Below, piece by piece: positions 1 through 5,243 of a DNA stretch of 6,768 bases. Numbering within the stretch: position 1 is the stretch's first letter; each line of letters opens with the position of its first letter. A model generated the notes under the pieces. That model was not told the origin of the DNA. It saw nothing but the letters and a program-made list of their open reading frames with translations, and searched no databases. The DNA is from Candidatus Hermodarchaeota archaeon (GTDB lineage Archaea > Asgardarchaeota > Hermodarchaeia > Hermodarchaeales > Hermodarchaeaceae), in NCBI GenBank assembly GCA_016839995.1, contig JAEOTD010000061.1, positions 1-6,768 of the forward strand. Reading direction: 5' to 3'. A program made the position numbers and the translations under genes.

Positions 1-360
1 CGGTTTTACTACTTCAACGTCGCGTTAGATATCAGTGAGTATTGTGATTGTGTGCCCGCTGGACCTCAGGCTATGGTTCCGGATTTGGGAATCTATGCTT
101 CTCGGGATCCTGTGGCTATTGATGCGGCAACCATGGATGCCCTCAACAAGGCGCTTCCCATTGCCAGTTCAGTGTGCGGTGATATTGCACCGGGTGAAGA
201 TAAGCTAGCTGTTGCCACTCCTTGGCCCGATCCGCATACTGGTGAAAAGACGCCCACACAGTGTCATCTCTTACAGCTGGATTATGGAACAGAACTTGGT
301 GTTGGCAACAAGGAATACAAACTCAAACAGGTTGACAAACCCAAACCAAGACCATCGTAG
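1..360 (+). CDS. DUF362 family protein, C-terminal fragment
   Basis: The frame is open from base 1 to a TAG at 358-360, so this is the last 119 residues of a longer protein cut by the window edge. The GTG at 52 is internal and not a real start. The fragment shows the DUF362 C-terminal signature: a Cys-Asp-Cys motif (fragment residues 15-17), then VPDLGIYASRDPVAIDAA (residues 26-43), two further cysteines, and a closing ELGVGNKEYKL segment. DUF362 proteins are widespread in archaea and anaerobic bacteria, often accompany iron-sulfur domains, and mostly lack a proven reaction. The clustered cysteines suggest a metal or iron-sulfur site (inference). The gene converges on the phosphoribosyltransferase with only 12 bp between stop codons. 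The family call is firm; the function is unknown. Confidence 0.85.
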   Translation, partial: RFYYFNVALDISEYCDCVPAGPQAMVPDLGIYASRDPVAIDAATMDALNKALPIASSVCGDIAPGEDKLAVATPWPDPHTGEKTPTQCHLLQLDYGTELGVGNKEYKLKQVDKPKPRPS

Positions 361-372
361 GCTGAATTCCAC

Positions 373-1020
373 CTATTTGGATTTCTTTCCCTGTGTCTTA
401 CTGGATGTCTTGGTATCAAGTTCACCGGATTTGTTTCGGTCTATCCATTGGTCTAGGAACAGCTTGGCGTACTGAATAGGTACACCCACCTCGAATAGGT
501 AACCTGCGATTTCTTGCCGAGATTTACCTTCTTTTGTCAATCGCGTAGCAAGATTGTAGGTGAATTCTTTGAGTTCCCAGGGATACACAACCCAAGCCTC
601 GGTTTTCACAACGTAGTAGTTAGGAACATGTTTTGTCCATGGTTTCATGTGCATGGTAGCCGTTCGTGGATTCTTGTAGCCGCGTTGTGTCAGGTGCTCT
701 CCCGCAATAATGAGACTGTCACCGGTATCGGAGATATCATCGACAAGGAGAGGGCTTTCCCATTTCATATCTCGTGGGATTTTCTGGCTGATATGAGGTT
801 CTTGATCACGGGCATAGATTCCACGGTAAAGGTCGACTTTGACGTTCGCTGTATCTCGAGTGAAGAAGAGATCAGAAAGGATTCGAGCAGGTATCCATCC
901 TCCCCTCGCCACGCCCACAATGACATCAGGTTGATACCCTGAGTCGATAATCTTCTCATACAACATAAAACACAGTTCGTAGAGGCGCTCCCACCAAACG
1001 AATTCAAAATCAATTGCCAT
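373..1020 (-). CDS. Phosphoribosyltransferase (archaeal purine PRT, COG2236-like)
   Basis: A 215-residue PRTase-fold protein, probably cytoplasmic, expected to join a purine base (hypoxanthine, guanine or xanthine) to PRPP for salvage. Seen in the sequence: VIVGVARGGWIPARIL (residues 33-48), the substrate-binding strand-loop near the N-terminus; the PRPP-binding loop LLVDDISDTGDSL (91-103) with its paired Asp; and KPWT...PNYYV...WVVYPWE (126-149), typical of the archaeal Gpt-like branch. Residues 155-215 extend beyond the catalytic core: a helical stretch of about 40 residues, then a Ser/Thr/Lys-rich tail ending GKKSK. The ATG at 1020 is chosen because a TATA-like box lies 25 bp upstream and no Shine-Dalgarno sequence precedes it, as expected for a leaderless mRNA. 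Base specificity cannot be read from sequence. Confidence 0.88.
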   Translation of the reverse strand: MAIDFEFVWWERLYELCFMLYEKIIDSGYQPDVIVGVARGGWIPARILSDLFFTRDTANVKVDLYRGIYARDQEPHISQKIPRDMKWESPLLVDDISDTGDSLIIAGEHLTQRGYKNPRTATMHMKPWTKHVPNYYVVKTEAWVVYPWELKEFTYNLATRLTKEGKSRQEIAGYLFEVGVPIQYAKLFLDQWIDRNKSGELDTKTSSKTQGKKSK

Positions 1021-1041
1021 ATTGCAAGGTATCTATCCGGT

Positions 1042-1056
1042 CTATAAAGCTTATCG
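1042..1056 (-). promoter_or_regulatory. TATA box and BRE of the phosphoribosyltransferase (leaderless promoter)
   Basis: On the minus strand CTTTATAG (1042-1049) is preceded by the purine/A-rich CGATAAG (1050-1056), resembling an archaeal BRE. The TATA centre is 25 bp from the ATG at 1020, so transcription should begin at or next to the start codon. No ribosome binding site is present, which agrees. A perfect 7-bp inverted repeat (GCAAGGT 1024-1030, ACCTTGC 1061-1067) brackets the box. Confidence 0.6.
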
Positions 1057-1073
1057 TCAAACCTTGCTAAATG

Positions 1074-1104
1074 AAAGAGAGATGTACTAAGAATAAGGGA
1101 AAAA
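1074..1104 (-). terminator. Possible T-rich transcription terminator for the isomerase/membrane-protein unit
   Basis: Reading the minus strand, TTTTTCCCTTATTCTT (1089-1104) followed by CTCTCTTTC is a pyrimidine-rich run about 150 bp beyond the membrane-protein stop and just before the next gene's promoter. Archaeal termination favours runs of T in the non-template strand without a hairpin. The placement is sensible, but the run is interrupted, so support is weak. Confidence 0.25.
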
Positions 1105-1254
1105 TGCGAGCTGCGGACGCTAACATCCGAGCAGATCAGCTCCGTCATCTGCCATGATGAGTGGCTCTGGTTAGGTGCATGTTCGTCATCGTCGACGCCC
1201 GCATGCTCACTGAATAGGATGCCATCCTGCCCTTTAGGAGTTTCTGAATCGCCT

Positions 1255-1701
1255 TTACTCTGATTTTTGGGGTTTCAACAGTTCCTTGGTTACAGCATTC
1301 ATGGTTAGCAGAGGTCGTAAGAGGAGGTAGAACAATATCAATCCAACTAGGACCAATACAATTCCTAGAATCTTAAGATACAATGAGAATGGTCCAAAGG
1401 TCGCAAACACCAAAGCGAGTGGTAAGAGAGCACCGATTATCGACCGAATGAGAGTGAGCATAATGGACATTTGTGTGTCTTTTACGAAAAACACGGCAAC
1501 AAATGCGATAATAATGAAGAAGAGGGTTATTCCCGCAACGATGGCTAAGAATGGTTCCTGGAAGATTGCAGGAAAGAGCGCTCCTCCAATAAGAAGTACA
1601 CCGTAGATGATAATCACGAGGAAAGTCCAATAGTTGAAAACACTGGTATATTTCTTCAGGTCCATCGTTGCTTTGGTTAATCGAGCCATAGGATCTGACA
1701 T
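1255..1701 (-). CDS. Four-helix integral membrane protein of unknown function
   Basis: A 148-residue protein I do not recognise. It has a short charged N-terminus (Lys10, Lys16, Lys17), then four hydrophobic segments at about residues 23-46, 50-73, 81-102 and 107-129, and a basic C-terminal tail ending LLKPQKSE. Positive residues at both ends and in the 2-3 loop (FVKDTQ) predict both termini in the cytoplasm. There is no signal peptide, and I see no catalytic, metal-binding or transporter motif. The ATG at 1701 is preceded by a GGAGG ribosome binding site with 9-nt spacing; Met5 is a weaker alternative. The gene starts 57 bp after the mtnA-like stop on the same strand with no clear promoter between, so the two may be co-transcribed. 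Confidence 0.75.
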   Translation of the reverse strand: MSDPMARLTKATMDLKKYTSVFNYWTFLVIIIYGVLLIGGALFPAIFQEPFLAIVAGITLFFIIIAFVAVFFVKDTQMSIMLTLIRSIIGALLPLALVFATFGPFSLYLKILGIVLVLVGLILFYLLLRPLLTMNAVTKELLKPQKSE

Positions 1702-1710
1702 AATGAGAAT

Positions 1711-1715
1711 CCTCC
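1711..1715 (-). promoter_or_regulatory. Ribosome binding site of the membrane protein
   Basis: GGAGG on the minus strand (within CGGAGGAT), 9 nt before the ATG at 1701. It matches the archaeal 16S rRNA 3' end and supports 1701 as the start over the internal Met5. Confidence 0.65.
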
Positions 1716-1758
1716 GAATCGTAGCATCCTAATCGGATATTCCCAAAAAGCCTTTCTC

Positions 1759-2862
1759 TTAAGATGCATATCCTGATTTTTCAACCAGTTTCAAAATCTG
1801 CTTGGGTTTGATTTTTCTCAAAATGCCTTTTTCAGTAATAAATGCTGTCACATACTTAGCGAGCGTGATATCAAAAACAGGGTTCAAGGCTTCGGTCTGA
1901 TCTGGGGCAACTTGGACTGGACCCATACCCCCCGTGGGAAGTCGTCCGACGACCGTTCGTACTTCTTTAGCAGGTCGTTCTTCTATTGGCATATTTTCTC
2001 CGCTAAGGCATTCTAAATCAAAAGTTGCAAGTGGTGCGGCAACGTAGAATGGTACGCCGTGAGTATGGGCGAGAATGGCTTTTTCATAGGTTCCGATTTT
2101 ATTGGCTACGTCGCCATTGGCGGCAATTCGATCAGCACCGACAATCACTGCATCGACCATGCCCTTGGTGAAAAGATATCCACAGGCACTATCGACGACA
2201 AGTTGGTGGGGAATATCTTCTTGTTGGAGTTCCCAGGTTGTCAATCGACTTCCCTGCAACCAAGGTCGGGTTTCTGAGACATAGACCATTGCCAAATTCC
2301 CAGCTTCATGGGCGAAGCGGATTACCCCTAAAGCGGACCCATGATCCTGTATACCTAAGGCTCCTGTGTTACAGTGGGTGAGAACTCGGCTGCCCGGTTG
2401 GAGTAATTCGGCTCCAGCTTTCCCCATTTCCTGCGTTGCCTGCATATCCGAGGAAAGCACTTGTTGGGCTGCTTCATCGATGAGCGTACGTTTTTCTTCA
2501 ACCGTTGTTCCGTGTTCAGCGGCTTGAAGGCAATGATTAACCGCTGCTGAGAGATTGACCGCCGTTGGTCGAGCTTTTCTGATGACATCAGCAGCTTCTA
2601 TCAGTAGATGATTGAATTCCAAAACTAGCGTGGTTGAGATTTCGTGTGCCGCTTGTGCCATGGCAAAGGCACCTGCCACCCCTACAGATCCAGCTCCTCG
2701 TGTAACAAGATCTTTGATTGCCTTAACAGTATCTTGCCAGGATTCTAATCGTTTGAGTTCGAATTTGAAAGGTAACCATCGTTGATCAATCATGGTCACG
2801 ATGTGCTTGTCCATTTGTACGGCAAGGATATCAAGTGTCTGACCATCGACTTTGATTCGCAT
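1759..2862 (-). CDS. mtnA: MtnA-family sugar-1-phosphate isomerase (probable S-methyl-5-thioribose-1-phosphate isomerase)
   Basis: A 367-residue protein of the eIF2B-alpha/MtnA fold. MtnA converts 5-methylthioribose-1-phosphate to 5-methylthioribulose-1-phosphate in methionine salvage; relatives isomerise 5-deoxyribose-1-phosphate or ribose-1,5-bisphosphate. Motifs in order: MIDQRWLP (24-31); RGAGSVGVAGAF (55-66) at the phosphate-binding loop; HCNTGAL (163-169) with probable catalytic Cys164; TRPWLQGSRLTTWEL (198-212); VGADRIAANGDVANKIGTY (241-259) with probable catalytic Asp244; and MPIEERPAKEV (291-301). The last three favour MtnA over ribose-1,5-bisphosphate isomerase. Two oddities: the loop reads RGAGS where RGAPA is usual, and residues 303-326 are longer than typical before NPVFDIT. 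The ATG at 2862 has a strong GGAGGATGA ribosome binding site. The family is secure; the exact substrate is less so. Confidence 0.87.
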   Translation of the reverse strand: MRIKVDGQTLDILAVQMDKHIVTMIDQRWLPFKFELKRLESWQDTVKAIKDLVTRGAGSVGVAGAFAMAQAAHEISTTLVLEFNHLLIEAADVIRKARPTAVNLSAAVNHCLQAAEHGTTVEEKRTLIDEAAQQVLSSDMQATQEMGKAGAELLQPGSRVLTHCNTGALGIQDHGSALGVIRFAHEAGNLAMVYVSETRPWLQGSRLTTWELQQEDIPHQLVVDSACGYLFTKGMVDAVIVGADRIAANGDVANKIGTYEKAILAHTHGVPFYVAAPLATFDLECLSGENMPIEERPAKEVRTVVGRLPTGGMGPVQVAPDQTEALNPVFDITLAKYVTAFITEKGILRKIKPKQILKLVEKSGYAS

Positions 2863-2865
2863 CAG

Positions 2866-2874
2866 TCATCCTCC
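2866..2874 (-). promoter_or_regulatory. Ribosome binding site of the mtnA-like gene
   Basis: GGAGGATGA on the minus strand, with the GGAGG core at 2870-2874 and 7 nt between it and the ATG at 2862. It is the strongest ribosome binding site in the window and fixes the start. Confidence 0.75.
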
Positions 2875-2920
2875 AATCGAATTAGTATCAGAGATGGTAG
2901 ACCAAAAGGATTTTGTTATC

Positions 2921-2928
2921 TATTAAAA
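2921..2928. promoter_or_regulatory. AT-rich box in the divergent mtnA/HAD promoter region
   Basis: TATTAAAA on the plus strand reads TTTTAATA on the minus strand. It sits centrally in the 103-bp gap between the two divergent genes. As a plus-strand TATA box it predicts a start near 2950 and a leader of about 16 nt for the HAD gene. As a minus-strand box it predicts a start near 2899 and a leader of about 37 nt for the isomerase. No better candidate is visible for either gene, so one box may serve both directions. Confidence 0.4.
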
Positions 2929-2958
2929 CCTAATGCAGTTACATAGCCCTTAGTCGCC

Positions 2959-2965
2959 AGGTGAT
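2959..2965 (+). promoter_or_regulatory. Ribosome binding site of the HAD phosphatase (tight spacing)
   Basis: AGGTGAT matches the archaeal anti-Shine-Dalgarno sequence perfectly but touches the ATG at 2966 with no spacer, and leaves only 3 nt before the second ATG at 2969. The true start may therefore be 2969 or, less likely, Met12 at 2999. Confidence 0.5.
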
Positions 2966-3658
2966 ATGATGAATCTGTTTGAAAAACCCATTAAGGTCAT
3001 GCTCTTTGATTTAGATGGTACGTTGGTGAAGCTCCCAGCCATGTGGCAGTTCTTTGATGAACTCTTGGTGAAGACGCTAGCTGAGTTTCAGGTTCCAATT
3101 CCCAGCCAACAGACCCGCCTTGATGTTTGGCATACTGGGGGGGATTTCGAAAATGTCATTAAAAGCTGGGGTGTGAAAGATTATCCTGCATTCATTCATC
3201 GGTTCGATATCCTTGATTATGAAAAACGGAAAGCCATGATTGATGACGCCGTGATTCAGCTTTTTGATGATGTTGATGTCTTAGAACCCTTGCACGAACG
3301 ATTTTCTCTTGGTCTCTTGACCAACACGCCTCCCGACATCGCTAGATTAGAAATGGAATCGTTTCAGCTTGAAAGATACTTCAAAGTGTTTGTTGCGTTA
3401 GGCACTGTTGAACAGCACATCGCTAAACCAGAACCCGATGGGTTTCTCCGATGTTTAAAGAACTTGGATTCCCTTCCAGGTGAAGCTGTTATGGTTGGTG
3501 ATTCAAGCAGTGACATCATCGGTGGAAATTGTGTGGGTATGATCACTGTCCTCATAGAACGTCCAGACCAAGACAGTCCTAAGGGGTTGGACCCACCCCC
3601 AGATTTGACTATCACTGATTTGCATGATTTACTCCAATTCAAGTCAGTGCGGGTGTAG
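2966..3658 (+). CDS. HAD-superfamily hydrolase (phosphoglycolate phosphatase-like)
   Basis: A 230-residue soluble phosphatase of HAD subfamily I, expected to cleave a small phosphorylated metabolite through a phospho-aspartate intermediate. All four HAD motifs are visible: motif I FDLDGTL (residues 14-20; nucleophile Asp15, acid/base Asp17); motif II LLTNTP (117-122); motif III Lys154 in AKPEPDGF; and motif IV GDSSSD (178-183) with metal-binding Asp179 and Asp183. A helical cap occupies roughly residues 22-105. The gene starts with consecutive ATGs at 2966 and 2969, and the choice does not change the core. It is divergent from the MtnA-like isomerase, so a phospho-sugar substrate is attractive but unproven. 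Its stop codon ends exactly one base before the stop of the convergent synthetase gene. Confidence 0.87.
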   Translation: MMNLFEKPIKVMLFDLDGTLVKLPAMWQFFDELLVKTLAEFQVPIPSQQTRLDVWHTGGDFENVIKSWGVKDYPAFIHRFDILDYEKRKAMIDDAVIQLFDDVDVLEPLHERFSLGLLTNTPPDIARLEMESFQLERYFKVFVALGTVEQHIAKPEPDGFLRCLKNLDSLPGEAVMVGDSSSDIIGGNCVGMITVLIERPDQDSPKGLDPPPDLTITDLHDLLQFKSVRV

Positions 3659-5074
3659 TTATTCTTCAGGTCGTTGAAGGATTTCTCCGTACTCGACAAG
3701 GGCTGCCATCCCTCGAGCGCCTCGTATCGGAAGGTGATATGAGGGGACACCGGCTAATCGGAGGTTAAACATTCGTTTACGGATTTCTTTTGTTGAAGGC
3801 ACCGAAACTACGATGATGGGCTTCTTTCGGTGTTCAGAGGCTTCGATAATTGCTTGACTGACCTGTTCAGCATCTAATAGGGGTGTCATGAAGAGGGGAA
3901 TGATAATAATGCCATCGATTTCATCACTGTCAAGTAGTGTGTTCATGGAAAAGGCAAATTGCTCAGCAGTGGCAGAACCTGTTAGGTCAATGGGATTTTT
4001 CACCGAATAATAGTAGGGAAGTTTGGTATGGAGGCGTTTCTGTAAAGCTTCAGAAAGTTCTGGGGCTTCAAGGTTGTAATCTGCAAGTGCATCTAAGGTC
4101 ATTACTCCAAATCCTCCGCCACTTGTGATTACTCCGATTCGGTTTCCTTTTGCGTGTGGTTGATTAACCAAGGCACGTGCAACATCGAAGAATTCGCCAA
4201 TGGTTTTTACTCGAATCACACCCGCAGCTTCAAAGGCAGCATCGTAGATTCGATCTGTTCCGGCAAGAGAGCCTGTATGGCTGGATACTGCACGGGTACC
4301 TGCTTTACTTCGTCCAGCTTTAATGACAATGATCGGTTTAACCTTGGAAGCACGTTTCGCGATATTGATGAACTTTCGTCCTCGATTAATGGATTCTAAG
4401 TAAAGTCCCGTGACTTGGGTGTCATCATCATCTTCCAAATAATCAATGAGATCACCCTCATCGACATCGATGGCGTTGCCAAAACTGGCAAACTTGCTAA
4501 ATCCGATATCTTCGTTATAGGCAAAACTCATCACTGATCCCCCGACAGAACCAGACTGGGTAAGAAAGGAAATGCGACCGACTCGGGGGCGAGGTGTTGT
4601 ACTTTCCGGAAGGAAGAGGGTATCGATGTGAGTGCCTGGACTGAATGTTCCCAGGCAGTTAGGTCCAAGAACCCGGATATTGCCTTTCTTGGCGATATCA
4701 AGCACCTGATTTTCAAGCTCAACGCCAACGGGTCCGGATTCACGAAATCCCCCTGAAACAATGATGACATTGGGGACCTTCATTTCGACACAGTCTTGCA
4801 TTATAATGGGAATATACTTGGCTGGAATCACAATTATGGCAAGCTCAATGGATCCGCCACAATCTTTGATGGAGGCATAGGTTTTGATGCCGAGAATATG
4901 ATGTCCTTCTTTTGCTGCTTTGGGATTAATGAGGTAGAGTCGACCGGGGTACTTTGCTGCAACCATTTGTTCAACGACAATATGTCCAATTCGTCCTGGT
5001 CGCCGGGAGGCCCCAATGATGGCTACACTCTTGGGGTTGAAAAAGCGGTCTATTTGCGTTTCAATTGAATCCAT
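3659..5074 (-). CDS. ADP-forming acetyl/acyl-CoA synthetase, alpha subunit
   Basis: A 471-residue alpha subunit of ADP-forming acyl-CoA synthetase, which catalyses acyl-CoA + ADP + Pi = acid + ATP + CoA, a main ATP-yielding step in peptide- and sugar-fermenting archaea. From Met1 at 5074: CoA-binding Rossmann domain beginning FFNPKSVAIIGAS (about 11-23); VSGGFRESG (106-114); GPNCLGTFSP (137-146); succinyl-CoA-synthetase-like domain with the phosphorylated His266 in SSHTGSLAG; and NPIDLTGSAT (360-369) in the last domain. Its length fits stand-alone alpha subunits. There is no ATP-grasp domain, so a separate beta subunit is required, and none lies in this window. The frame extends back to a TTG at 5146, adding 24 unconserved residues; the ATG is preferred because the family starts a few residues before the Rossmann motif. 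Confidence 0.92.
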   Translation of the reverse strand: MDSIETQIDRFFNPKSVAIIGASRRPGRIGHIVVEQMVAAKYPGRLYLINPKAAKEGHHILGIKTYASIKDCGGSIELAIIVIPAKYIPIIMQDCVEMKVPNVIIVSGGFRESGPVGVELENQVLDIAKKGNIRVLGPNCLGTFSPGTHIDTLFLPESTTPRPRVGRISFLTQSGSVGGSVMSFAYNEDIGFSKFASFGNAIDVDEGDLIDYLEDDDDTQVTGLYLESINRGRKFINIAKRASKVKPIIVIKAGRSKAGTRAVSSHTGSLAGTDRIYDAAFEAAGVIRVKTIGEFFDVARALVNQPHAKGNRIGVITSGGGFGVMTLDALADYNLEAPELSEALQKRLHTKLPYYYSVKNPIDLTGSATAEQFAFSMNTLLDSDEIDGIIIIPLFMTPLLDAEQVSQAIIEASEHRKKPIIVVSVPSTKEIRKRMFNLRLAGVPSYHLPIRGARGMAALVEYGEILQRPEE

Positions 5075-5098
5075 TGGAATCACACTTTGATAAGGGGG

Positions 5099-5104
5099 AT
5101 ATTT
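5099..5104 (-). promoter_or_regulatory. Possible TATA box for the synthetase
   Basis: On the minus strand AAATAT (5099-5104, within CACAAATATCC) is centred about 27 bp before the ATG at 5074, which would give a leaderless or nearly leaderless message. The sequence before this ATG (GTGTGATTCCA) is a poor ribosome binding site, which agrees. The competing box at 5148-5156 would give a leader of about 50 nt. Confidence 0.3.
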
Positions 5105-5147
5105 GTGATTGGAGGGAAGGTGCTTTTCATTCAACAGAGTGTGCAAG

Positions 5148-5156
5148 TTAATAAAT
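5148..5156. promoter_or_regulatory. AT-rich box in the divergent synthetase/thiI promoter region
   Basis: TTAATAAAT on the plus strand reads ATTTATTAA on the minus strand and could work as a TATA box in either direction: a start near 5126 for the synthetase or near 5178 for thiI. The hexamer GTTAAT here (5147-5152) recurs 35 bp away at 5182-5187. Confidence 0.35.
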
Positions 5157-5182
5157 GGATTTGCTTGTTGAAGACGACAAGG

Positions 5183-5191
5183 TTAATTTTA
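5183..5191 (+). promoter_or_regulatory. Candidate TATA box of thiI
   Basis: TTAATTTTA is preceded by the A/G-rich ACAAGG. It is centred about 26 bp before base 5213, predicting a leader of about 31 nt ahead of the GTG at 5244, with room for the GGAG at 5232-5235. If used, it places the GTG at 5196 upstream of the transcription start. Confidence 0.4.
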
Positions 5192-5231
5192 GGGGGTGCC
5201 ACATGTCCTTACAAGAATCACTACGCAAAAT

Positions 5232-5235
5232 GGAG
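5232..5235 (+). promoter_or_regulatory. Ribosome binding site deciding the thiI start
   Basis: GGAG with an 8-nt spacer to the GTG at 5244. The other possible start, GTG 5196, has only a G-run running straight into the codon, with no usable spacer. Confidence 0.45.
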
Positions 5236-5243
5236 TTTATCTT

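Larger units (their letters stand above)
1021..1254. other. 234-bp intergenic region
   Basis: This lies between the phosphoribosyltransferase start and the membrane-protein stop, both on the minus strand. It holds the phosphoribosyltransferase promoter (1042-1056), a T-rich minus-strand stretch just upstream of it, and a short hairpin AGGAT-gcc-ATCCT (1217-1229). I found no convincing gene on either strand: the plus-strand ATGs lead to peptides of a dozen residues or fewer. One minus-strand frame stays open through the whole region and would encode a hydrophilic, acidic peptide, but it has no good start and runs on into the phosphoribosyltransferase gene in the wrong frame. Confidence 0.6.

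Noticed and set aside
514..942. 142-codon open frame on the plus strand
   Set aside because: It lies wholly antisense to the phosphoribosyltransferase, whose motifs are unmistakable, and its protein resembles no family I know.
765..1148. 127-codon minus-strand frame starting in the intergenic region
   Set aside because: Two thirds overlap the phosphoribosyltransferase in another frame, the start has no ribosome binding site, and the composition looks random.
1154..1213. Possible C/D box guide RNA: ATGATGA at 1154-1160 and CTGA at 1210-1213
   Set aside because: Box spacing is plausible, but there are no clear internal D' and C' boxes and the flanks do not pair into a terminal stem.
1217..1229. 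Short hairpin AGGAT-gcc-ATCCT as an intrinsic terminator
   Set aside because: The stem is only 5 bp and no T-run follows on either strand.
3364..3750. 128-codon minus-strand frame across the HAD/synthetase junction
   Set aside because: It is antisense to the HAD catalytic motifs III and IV and out of frame with the synthetase; a shadow of real genes.
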